A stretch of 64,000 bases of DNA. Origin: Sphingomonas lycopersici. Its GTDB lineage: Bacteria; Pseudomonadota; Alphaproteobacteria; Sphingomonadales; Sphingomonadaceae. The stretch lies in the NCBI RefSeq assembly GCF_026130605.1, contig NZ_JANFAU010000005.1, positions 1 through 64,000 on the forward strand, in the 5' to 3' direction. Shown here in pieces: positions 25,365 through 32,322 of the stretch. The notes below the pieces were generated by a model. It did no database searches and was not told where the DNA came from. It worked only from the letters and a program-made list of their open reading frames with translations. A program made the position numbers and the translations under genes. Numbering within the stretch: the first letter of the stretch is position 1; every line of letters starts with the position of its first letter.

Positions 25365-27764
25365 TCAGAACTTCACGGTCACGTCGGCGCCGAAGGTGCG
25401 GCCGACGAGGAATTCGGCGGTCTGGTTGATCACCTGCGGGCCGAAGACGAATACGTCATTCTTGTCGAGCAGGTTCTTGACCCACAAGGACGCGCCGAGC
25501 TTCACCCCGCCCATCGGCAGGTTGACGAGGCCGAAGCGCCCGTCGACGATCCAATAAGGCCTGGTGACCGCGAGCGCGTCGAGCGCGGGCACCCCGGTCG
25601 GCAGCGCGCCGGGATAGGCCTTGGACTGCCAACGGCCGTCCATGCGGAAATACATATTCCCGCCACCGCCGAATTCGGGGAAGTCATATTGTCCCGAGAG
25701 GCGCACGTTCCACTTGGGGATATAATTGGCGCGGACGATATCGGTGATGTCGCCGAGTTCGGACACATATTTCAGATATTTGAAGTCCGTATAGCCGGCG
25801 GTTCCGCTCAGCGTGAGCCGCTCGACCGGGATCGCATCGATTTCCGCCTCGACGCCCCAGATGCGCGCCTTGCCGGCATTTTCGAACCGCTGGACGCCGT
25901 TCTGGAAGGTCTGGATCTGGAGATCCTTATAGTTGACGTAGAAACCGGCAAAGTTCGCGCGCAACCGGCGATTGAACAATTCCGACTTCAGCCCGAGCTC
26001 GTAAGACGTCACGGTTTCGGGATTGTACGGAATCGCGCTCAGAATGCCGCCAGCGACATAGCCGGTCGCGATCTTGGCATAAGCCGTGATGTCACCGGTC
26101 GGCCGATAGGTCAGGATGCCGGTATAATTGAACTTCTCATAGCTCTTCTTATAGGTCCCCGGCGGCAGGATCCCGCCGCCACCCACGCCGGGGGACCCGG
26201 TGCGGATCAGGATCGTCTCGCGATTGTCCGCGGTGAAGCGGCCGCCGAGCGTGATGTCGAGCTTGGGGGTGACATGATAGGTGCCCTGCGCATAAGCCGC
26301 CATCGAGCTGTTGACCGCGATCGATTCGGTCACGCCGCTGCCGAAGATCGAATCGAACGGCGTGGGAATGACCACTCCACTGGCGACCGGCTGGAAGATG
26401 CCGAGAATATCGGTCGCCGGCGAGCGCTCGTGGAAGTAGAACAGGCCCGCGGTCAAGTCGATCGCCTTGGTGGTGACGACGAACTGCAGTTCCTCGCTGA
26501 ACTGCTTCTGCCGCGTCTTGCGCGACGTCAGCAGCGAGAACATGCTGTCGTTCGGTCCGGGCGCGACCGCCGGGTTGAAGACGCCGGGGACATTGCCCTG
26601 GAGCAACGCCGCCAATTGCCCCGCGGTGAAACGGATCCCGCCGGTGCCGGCGAGATCGAAGATATTCGGCTGCTGATCGAAGCTGCGGAAGCCGGTGATG
26701 CTCTTGACTTCGAGATTGTCGTTGGCGTGGAGCGTGACGGTGACGTTATGGCCCTGCACGTTGAGATCTTCGGGGCTGGTGGCGTTGGCCACCGGATCGA
26801 GCCGCGTCGTGCTGAGGTTGGTGATGCCGCCGAACAGCGGCTGGAACGCCAGGATCCCCCCCGCCAGCGGCGCGGTCGGCCCCGCCGGCGTGCCGAGCAA
26901 CTGCACCGCGCTGCCCATCGTCTTGCTCTGGGTATAGTCGAACTTGTAATCGACGGTCAGGTTATCGGTCGCCTGCAGTCGCGCCGCGACCTGAAAGGCG
27001 TTGACGTTCTTCGCGCCGAAGCGATCGCCATAAGTCAGCGTGCCGAAACTCGGGTCGCGCAGGCTGAGATTGATCGAACGCCCGCCGATCAGATTCTTCA
27101 TATAGCCGTTATTCTGATCGTGAAGGTAGGTAACCTTGACGCTAAGCGGGCCAAGCGCGGGGAGATTGACTGTCACCCGCGTGCGGAAGGCGTCGTAATT
27201 GCCATAGGAGGCATAAGCATTGACGCCGAACTCGCCGGTCGGCGCCGCGGTGACGAGGCTGATCGCGCCGCCCGTCGCGTTGCGCCCGAACAGCGTACCC
27301 TGCGGCCCACGCAACACCTCGACCCGCTCGATATCGGCGAGATCGAAGATCGCGCCGACCGAGCGACCAATATAGACGCCGTCAAGATAGATACCAACCT
27401 TGGGGTCTACAGAGTTGTTGGATACACCCGAGCTGATGCCACGAATAGAGATGGTCGGAATCGACTGCAAACCCTGACTCAGGATCTGCAGGTTCGGCGC
27501 AAGTCCGGTCAGGTCCGATACGTCGGTGACGCGAAAATTGCCCAACGTATCCTGGTTGAGCGCGGTAACCGCGACCGGCACGTTCTGCAAATTCTCCGCG
27601 CGGCGCTGCGCGGTGACGACGATATCGCTCAGCCCGCCCCCTGTGCTCGCCGCCGCGGGCGCGGCCTGGGCGGCATCGGTGGCCTGTGCGAACGCTTGCG
27701 ATGAACTCAGCGCGCCGACCGCCGTGAACGAAAACAGCGCGGTGCGAAGTGACTTTTTCAGCAT
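25365..27764 (-). CDS. TonB-dependent receptor (catabolic type)
   Basis: An outer-membrane receptor of about 799 residues. The signal peptide covers LFSFTAVGALSSSQAFAQ. The TonB-box region is SDIVVTAQRRAENLQNVPVAV, which is typical of the sphingomonad family. The plug has RVEVLRGPQGTLFGRNATGG and the barrel ends in Phe (DVTVKF). Two adjacent ATGs exist, at 27767 and 27764. The second has better spacing from GGGGAGGG. Upstream, at 27895-27923, lie sequences shared with the P450 and KstD-like promoters. The phosphoesterase follows five bases after the stop. Its position beside the CYP51-like P450 operon suggests it brings in the P450 substrate, but this is inference. Confidence 0.93.
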   Translation of the reverse strand: MLKKSLRTALFSFTAVGALSSSQAFAQATDAAQAAPAAASTGGGLSDIVVTAQRRAENLQNVPVAVTALNQDTLGNFRVTDVSDLTGLAPNLQILSQGLQSIPTISIRGISSGVSNNSVDPKVGIYLDGVYIGRSVGAIFDLADIERVEVLRGPQGTLFGRNATGGAISLVTAAPTGEFGVNAYASYGNYDAFRTRVTVNLPALGPLSVKVTYLHDQNNGYMKNLIGGRSINLSLRDPSFGTLTYGDRFGAKNVNAFQVAARLQATDNLTVDYKFDYTQSKTMGSAVQLLGTPAGPTAPLAGGILAFQPLFGGITNLSTTRLDPVANATSPEDLNVQGHNVTVTLHANDNLEVKSITGFRSFDQQPNIFDLAGTGGIRFTAGQLAALLQGNVPGVFNPAVAPGPNDSMFSLLTSRKTRQKQFSEELQFVVTTKAIDLTAGLFYFHERSPATDILGIFQPVASGVVIPTPFDSIFGSGVTESIAVNSSMAAYAQGTYHVTPKLDITLGGRFTADNRETILIRTGSPGVGGGGILPPGTYKKSYEKFNYTGILTYRPTGDITAYAKIATGYVAGGILSAIPYNPETVTSYELGLKSELFNRRLRANFAGFYVNYKDLQIQTFQNGVQRFENAGKARIWGVEAEIDAIPVERLTLSGTAGYTDFKYLKYVSELGDITDIVRANYIPKWNVRLSGQYDFPEFGGGGNMYFRMDGRWQSKAYPGALPTGVPALDALAVTRPYWIVDGRFGLVNLPMGGVKLGASLWVKNLLDKNDVFVFGPQVINQTAEFLVGRTFGADVTVKF

Positions 27765-27894
27765 CATCCCTCCCCGAAACTGGTCGCGCCGATCCCCCGA
27801 CAAAGCGTGGCCGACGTCGAATTACGCATGTGGAAAACCACGCCTCTTGATCGGGCGCTTGATTCTTTCGGATCGAATTCCCCGCGAGACTGCG

Positions 27895-27923
27895 TACTTC
27901 GTAACCGAAAATCAATACGCAAA
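27895..27923. promoter_or_regulatory. Shared promoter element upstream of the TonB receptor
   Basis: TACTTCGTAACC (27895-27906) recurs in reverse orientation before the P450 gene (29805-29816). The next bases, GAAAATCAATACGCAAA (27907-27923), match on the other strand 16 of 17 bases at 56879-56895 before the KstD-like gene. The run is AT-rich against the GC-rich background, so it is a good operator candidate. Confidence 0.5.
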
Positions 27924-27958
27924 TTGAGGTTTGTTATGATATTTTGCGCGCAAACGCG

Positions 27959-28294
27959 TTATACGCCGGGCTGATCGTCGGGCACATGCACGACAAGACC
28001 GTCGAGTTCTTCGGTAATATGGATCTGGCAACTTAGCCGGCTCGTCGGCCTGACTTCGATCCTGTCGCCCAGCGCCTCGAGCATCGCCGCTTCGTCTTCG
28101 CCCGGCCCGCCGACCCGCGCCGCCCAGGCATCGTCGACATAGACGTGGCAGGTGCCGCACTGGCGCACGCCGCCGCACAAGGCGTCGATCCCGTCGACGA
28201 GATTGCCGACCGCGAGGTGCATCACCGCCATGCCCTCGAAATTGGTGCAGGTCCGCGCGCTGCCGTCGGGCTGGACGTAAGTGACCCGCGCCAT
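27959..28294 (-). CDS. [2Fe-2S] ferredoxin, putidaredoxin/adrenodoxin type
   Basis: A 111-residue electron carrier. The cluster ligands are visible as C-x5-C-x2-C (CGGVRQCGTC) and a fourth Cys in RLSCQIHI about 37 residues further on. The start at ATG 28294 overlaps the TGA of the P450 gene by one base (TGATG), so the two are translationally coupled. It almost certainly passes electrons to that P450. No ferredoxin reductase is visible in the window, so that partner must be encoded elsewhere. The length and the closing VHVPDDQ segment are normal for the family. Confidence 0.92.
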   Translation of the reverse strand: MARVTYVQPDGSARTCTNFEGMAVMHLAVGNLVDGIDALCGGVRQCGTCHVYVDDAWAARVGGPGEDEAAMLEALGDRIEVRPTSRLSCQIHITEELDGLVVHVPDDQPGV

Positions 28295-29724
28295 CAGGCA
28301 CCACCCTTGGCATGGGCGGGGCAACCGGCCGCGGCGGCAAGCGCGGCGATATCGGCGGGCGCGGCCTCCTCCAGTTTGCGGCGGCGATAACGCACCCGAC
28401 ACGGCTGCGCCGGCCAATAGGTGCCTGCCCCCGCGATCGGCCGCGGCTCGTCGATCAATTGCATATCGTAACGCTGGAGCAGCACCGCGAGCAGCACCTT
28501 CATCTCCATCCGCGCGAAATTGACTCCGGCGCAGCGGTGCATCCCGCCGCCGAAGCCGATCAGGCTGTTGCTCTCCACCTTCGCATCGGCGCGCTCGGTA
28601 TCGAACCGCTCGGGGCGATACTCATCGGGAGCGGTGAACACCTCGCTCATCCGGTGGCTGACCGAGGGTGCGAGCAGCACCCAGTCGCCCTTATGCACTT
28701 GATAACCCTCGCGCTCGAAATCGGCAGCGGCCTTGCGGATCATCGTGAAGGCGACCGGGTGGAGCCGCTCGGTCTCGCGTAATGCGAGATCCATCTTCTG
28801 CATCGCGATCGCCTGATCCCAGCTCATATCCGCGCCGGAGGTCGAGCCGAGGACCTGTTGCAATTCACCCTGGAGCGTCTCGCGATAACCCGGGTTCTGC
28901 AGGATATCGATCAACGCCCAGCTCACCTGCCCGGTGGTCGTCTCATGCCCGGCCCAGACGAGCAGCAGGATCATATGGATGATCAACTCGTCGGGGATCG
29001 GGGTGCCGTCCGGATAGGTCGCCGCGACGATATCCTGGAAGAAATCGGCCGGCTCGACCGGGTTGCGGCGGCGCTCGGCGATCCAGTCGGTGAGGATGCG
29101 GTGGAGCTTGCGCTTCGCCGCCTGGCTCTTGCGCATCTTGCGCGTCGGCACCCACAAGGGCAGCACGAATTCCATCCCGCCCGAAAAATCGCGGAACAGA
29201 TCGAAGAATTCGTGGCCCAGCTTCTGCTTGAAATCGCGCCCCATGAAGCTGTGCGCGGCGATATCCATCACCACCGGCCCCAGCGTCTGCACCAGATCGA
29301 ATTCGCCGCTGTCGCCGAGGCTATAGGCCAGCGCCATCGACTCCTCGGCCATCACCGGCACATATTGCTTCATGGCCGACGCCTTGAAGCGCGGCATGAT
29401 CACCGCGCGCTGACGGAGATATTCTTCCATCTCCGCGAAGGAGTAGAAGTTCGGCGAGAACATCTTGTGGAAGAACGGCATCGACTCGCGGATCGACAGA
29501 AGTTTGTCGGTTTCCTGGAAGACGAAGCGGTTATTGTCCGGCCCGAGCAGCACGACCATCCGCCGCCCGCCCATGCGAAAGCTGAAGATCGGCCCGCGCT
29601 TGTTATAGCCATCGCGCAGCAACTTTACCGGGTCGCGGAAGAAATCCGTCAGATGCCCCAACAGGGGTAAGCCACCGTCCAGCGTCGGTGGTTCAGCCGG
29701 TGCTTCAAGGGCGAGCGCCGCCAT
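28294..29724 (-). CDS. Cytochrome P450, CYP51-like
   Basis: A 476-residue soluble P450. Signatures are the I-helix AGHETTTG (258-265), ExxR (E317-R320), PERF near 371, and the haem loop FGGGMHRCAG with axial Cys398. The C-terminus (QPCRVRYRRR) and the VHKGDWVLLAP segment resemble mycobacterial CYP51. That enzyme, like this one, is paired with a ferredoxin gene. The I-helix has the usual acid-alcohol pair (E-T), whereas true CYP51 has His-Thr at that point, so it is a relative rather than a proven sterol 14-demethylase. ATG 29724 lies eight bases after GGAG. Expected job: hydroxylation or C-C cleavage on a sterol- or terpenoid-like substrate. Confidence 0.9.
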   Translation of the reverse strand: MAALALEAPAEPPTLDGGLPLLGHLTDFFRDPVKLLRDGYNKRGPIFSFRMGGRRMVVLLGPDNNRFVFQETDKLLSIRESMPFFHKMFSPNFYSFAEMEEYLRQRAVIMPRFKASAMKQYVPVMAEESMALAYSLGDSGEFDLVQTLGPVVMDIAAHSFMGRDFKQKLGHEFFDLFRDFSGGMEFVLPLWVPTRKMRKSQAAKRKLHRILTDWIAERRRNPVEPADFFQDIVAATYPDGTPIPDELIIHMILLLVWAGHETTTGQVSWALIDILQNPGYRETLQGELQQVLGSTSGADMSWDQAIAMQKMDLALRETERLHPVAFTMIRKAAADFEREGYQVHKGDWVLLAPSVSHRMSEVFTAPDEYRPERFDTERADAKVESNSLIGFGGGMHRCAGVNFARMEMKVLLAVLLQRYDMQLIDEPRPIAGAGTYWPAQPCRVRYRRRKLEEAAPADIAALAAAAGCPAHAKGGA

Positions 29725-29804
29725 CGCATCATCTCCTCTTGTCGCCGGTTCGTGCCGGCTTTGGACAAGAGTATCGTCAGACGCGCCCGATCAACGCGAG
29801 CGCG

Positions 29805-29816
29805 GGTTACGAAGTA
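29805..29816. promoter_or_regulatory. GGTTACGAAGTA element upstream of the P450 operon
   Basis: This 12-mer lies 81 bp before the P450 start and eight bases beyond the stop of the upstream XRE-type regulator gene. It is identical to the complement of 27895-27906 before the TonB receptor. It may be the binding site of that regulator. Confidence 0.45.
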
Positions 29817-29823
29817 GCGTATT

Positions 29824-30606
29824 TCAATACTCGGGAGCCTGACTTTCAAGACTATCAGCTATATCGCGGGCAAGCAGTTCGAGCGGCACCGGGGTCGAGG
29901 CGATCAACATCCCGACATTGGTCTTGAGCGCCGGGGGCAGCGCCGCATCCTGCGCGACGAGATCGCGCACCTCGCGGAAAAGATTGGCGATGCGCCGCGA
30001 CAACAGGGCGCGCGACGCCTCGGAAAGCTCGCCGATCTCGAATTCCCATACCGAGCCGGGCGAGGAGAAATCGCGCGCGAGGAATTCCTCTTTCACGCGC
30101 TGGTCGAAGAAGCGGCGGATCGGGCCGCCGGGGCGCCATTTGATGTTGCGCGCGGTCATCAGCCGCACTGCATTGCCGGGGAGGAGCTGGATCAGCCCCA
30201 TCCGTTCGAGCTTGACCAATGCGGGGATCAGCATCGCCTGCCCGACGCCATAATGGTTCTCGATCCGCGCCACCGTCCAGCCGCCGAGCAGCAGGTGAAA
30301 ACAGAACAGCAGCATCGGATCGTCGACCAATGCCTGTTCGAGCGCATCGTTGAGCGTGTCGCGCGCGGCAGGCCGCCCCTCCTCCGCCATCCGCGCGAGA
30401 TCGAGGAAGCTGATCCCGATCAGCTCGCACAATTGCTCGACGCGATCGATCGTGAAGCTGCGTTGCGCGAAGATCCGCTTGGTGCTGGCGTGGCTCAGCC
30501 CGAGCGCGGCGGCGACATCGGCATAGGTCATGCCGCGATCCTTGAGCGCGCGTTTCACCGCCTCGACGAGATAGACCGACTGGCCGTGGAGCCGCTCCGT
30601 CTTCAC
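29824..30606 (-). CDS. XRE-type HTH regulator, paralogue of the one at 23.5 kb
   Basis: A 260-residue regulator from a GTG start preceded by GGGGGAGGG. Residues 25-47 (MTYADVAAALGLSHASTKRI) form the HTH, and 50-75 (FTIDRVEQLCELIGISFLDLA) complete an XRE-like domain. The rest, including MLLFCFHLLLGGWTVARIE and KEEFLARDFSSPG, aligns with the regulator at 23515-24258. It reads in the same direction as the P450-ferredoxin operon, 99 bp upstream, and is its likely controller. The C-terminal domain may sense the substrate. No metal or cofactor motif is seen. Confidence 0.78.
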   Translation of the reverse strand: MKTERLHGQSVYLVEAVKRALKDRGMTYADVAAALGLSHASTKRIFAQRSFTIDRVEQLCELIGISFLDLARMAEEGRPAARDTLNDALEQALVDDPMLLFCFHLLLGGWTVARIENHYGVGQAMLIPALVKLERMGLIQLLPGNAVRLMTARNIKWRPGGPIRRFFDQRVKEEFLARDFSSPGSVWEFEIGELSEASRALLSRRIANLFREVRDLVAQDAALPPALKTNVGMLIASTPVPLELLARDIADSLESQAPEY

Positions 30607-30677
30607 TTGCCCTGCCCTCCCCCGGTCGACGCTCGTTGTGCGGACTCTTAGGCCGGATCGGCAGCGGGCGGAAACCC

Positions 30678-30703
30678 CTTGTGCTCCCGCAAAGGCGGGA
30701 GCC
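30678..30703. repeat. Single half-unit of the GCTCCCGCGAAGGCGGGAGC family
   Basis: A solitary GTGCTCCCGCAAAGGCGGGA unit with one base changed. It ends at the stop codon of the SnoaL-like gene. It can fold into a short hairpin. Confidence 0.7.
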
Positions 30704-31224
30704 TAAACCTGCAACATCGCGACCAGCCGCGCCTTCATCGGCTGCACCCAATCGCGCTTCAACGTCGCGCTGAGCAGTCCGGCTTCATCGAGCTCGTCGC
30801 ACAGCCGCATCTGGTGCGCGATATCGAACAGATCCATTTGGTAGCTGAACTTGCCCCCGCCGCCGTAGGTGATCAGCGAAACCCCGTGGGTTTCGTAAAA
30901 ACTCCCGTCGGCGCGGCGGCCGGGGCCGCGGTTGACCCAATGGCTGATGATCCGGTCGCCCTCGATCGCCCAGTCGAGGATCGGGAAGCTCCATCCCTCC
31001 CAGCCCGAGCCGACGTCCATATCGCGCCCGTAATGCGTGCGGCGGATTTCCTCGCGCCCGTTCGCCACCACCGGCATCGCGCCGCCATAGGGGCAAATGT
31101 AGACGCAATCCTCGTGGTAGAATTCGTCTGCCAGCCACGACCATTGATTGCGCCGCTCGGCCTCGACGAACGCGTCCTTGAGGCCGCTGATCGCCGCCGC
31201 CACTTCCTCGCGCGGATAGCTCAT
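30703..31224 (-). CDS. SnoaL-like (NTF2-fold) protein
   Basis: A 173-residue NTF2-fold protein: AFVEAERRNQWSWLADEFYHEDCVY at the N-terminus, then GREEIRRTHYGRDM and a beta-rich core. Families with this fold include polyketide cyclases, ketosteroid isomerases and dehydratases. No diagnostic catalytic triad can be named here, so the reaction is unknown. The ATG at 31224 lies two bases after the stop of the neighbouring SnoaL-like gene, so the two are one operon and may form a heteromer or act in sequence. The W-S-W and EGWSFPILDW elements mark a subgroup often found with steroid or terpenoid genes in sphingomonads. Confidence 0.75.
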   Translation of the reverse strand: MSYPREEVAAAISGLKDAFVEAERRNQWSWLADEFYHEDCVYICPYGGAMPVVANGREEIRRTHYGRDMDVGSGWEGWSFPILDWAIEGDRIISHWVNRGPGRRADGSFYETHGVSLITYGGGGKFSYQMDLFDIAHQMRLCDELDEAGLLSATLKRDWVQPMKARLVAMLQV

Positions 31225-31226
31225 GC

Positions 31227-31715
31227 TCAAATCTCCGGGCGCTGGGCTTTTTCGGCGAGATAACGCGCCGGGAAGTCGGGCAGCGGATCGAGCTTCGCCA
31301 CCTTCTCGAACAGCCGACGATAGGCCGAGCGGCTGATCCGCCATTCGCCGTCGATGCGGCGGTATTCGTCCCGATAGAGGCACGCGCCGCTGGTCTCGAT
31401 CCCGGTGCGCAGGTCGACCGCCCAGTCGGTCAGCGTCCAGCGCCCCTCGGCACTCTCCCCGCTGTCGTGGACCGTGATTTCGGGCTGGTGGACGGTGTGC
31501 ACGCCGACGAAATCCTCGTGGAACGCGGCGGTGAGCAGCGGCACGACCTCGGCGCTACCCTCGGCGTGGAAATGATAGGTCGCGCCGACATAATCGACCA
31601 CCACGTCCGGCGCGAGCACGCTCGTCAGCCCCGCGGCATCCGCCGTGTCGAGGAAGCGACAGTAACGGTGTTTGAGCTGCTTGATCAGCTCGATATCTTC
31701 CAGCCTGAGCGCCAC
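31227..31715 (-). CDS. SnoaL-like (NTF2-fold) protein
   Basis: A 162-residue protein with the SnoaL_4 start pattern DIELIKQLKHRYCRFLDTAD, then VLAPDVVVDYVGATYHF and the WTLTDWAVDL strand pair ending at ISRSAYRRLFE. The early Tyr and the Asp after VVVDY are the positions used for acid-base chemistry in related dehydratases and isomerases, but function cannot be fixed. It is the first gene of a two-gene SnoaL operon and is divergent from a third SnoaL-like gene at 31850, with 134 bp between starts. Confidence 0.78.
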   Translation of the reverse strand: MALRLEDIELIKQLKHRYCRFLDTADAAGLTSVLAPDVVVDYVGATYHFHAEGSAEVVPLLTAAFHEDFVGVHTVHQPEITVHDSGESAEGRWTLTDWAVDLRTGIETSGACLYRDEYRRIDGEWRISRSAYRRLFEKVAKLDPLPDFPARYLAEKAQRPEI

Positions 31716-31849
31716 GGCGATCCTTCTCCCACTCGATTTCGGTCGAGCTTAACCGCGGCGATGATCCGCGATCTCCTCAGAATTGACTAGGCGCGCTTCT
31801 TCGCGGGGCAATAGCCTGAGCGCGAAAAACGATAATCGAGAGGCGAAGG

Positions 31850-32296
31850 ATGACCGATCCGGCAAACGTCGCGCTGTTCGAGCGCATGCTGGTGGCGCTG
31901 GGCACCAAGGATTTCGATACGTTCGAGGCGTGCCTCGCCGACGATATCCTGCTCGAATGGCCCTATCCGGTGATGGACGGTTTTCCGACCGAGCAATGCG
32001 GCGCGCGCTGGCTGCGCGATGCGCTGGAGGAGAGCCTGCGCGATTTCACCCCCTATGCCTATCGCATCGCGGCGATCCACGACATGGCCGACCCCGGCAA
32101 ATTGATCGCCGAATATAGCTCGCACAGCGAATATCTGCCGACCGGCGCGCCTTATTCGAACAACTACATCAGCCTGTTCGAGTTCGCCGACGGGCGCATC
32201 ACGCGCTGGCGCGAATATGTGAACCCGCAGGTCGTCGAGCGCGCGCTGGGCACGAGCGCGACGTGGCAGGCGGTGAAGGACGGCGCGATCGGCTGA
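31850..32296 (+). CDS. SnoaL-like (NTF2-fold) protein
   Basis: A 148-residue protein with the pattern ALFERMLVALGTKDFDTFEAC, LADDILLEWPYPVMDGFP and a C-terminal ISLFEFADGRITRWREYVNP, typical of ketosteroid-isomerase-like SnoaL proteins. The closing FEF-DGRI-RWREY strand is well conserved in this subgroup. It starts a rightward operon, followed after 26 bases by an Old-Yellow-Enzyme-type reductase and then two SDRs. A role in double-bond shift or dehydration next to a dienoyl-reductase-like step is plausible. Confidence 0.8.
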   Translation: MTDPANVALFERMLVALGTKDFDTFEACLADDILLEWPYPVMDGFPTEQCGARWLRDALEESLRDFTPYAYRIAAIHDMADPGKLIAEYSSHSEYLPTGAPYSNNYISLFEFADGRITRWREYVNPQVVERALGTSATWQAVKDGAIG

Positions 32297-32322
32297 CCGA
32301 CGCGCAACGGAGAGGAACAAGA

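Noticed and set aside
25689..27704. Open frame of 671 codons on the plus strand over the third TonB receptor
   Set aside because: Antisense shadow with the same skewed composition and no start signal. The minus-strand receptor explains the region.
28294..29724. Naming the P450 a true sterol 14-alpha-demethylase (cyp51)
   Set aside because: The I-helix lacks the CYP51 His-Thr pair and the B-C loop signature is only partly matched, so only a CYP51-like call is supported.
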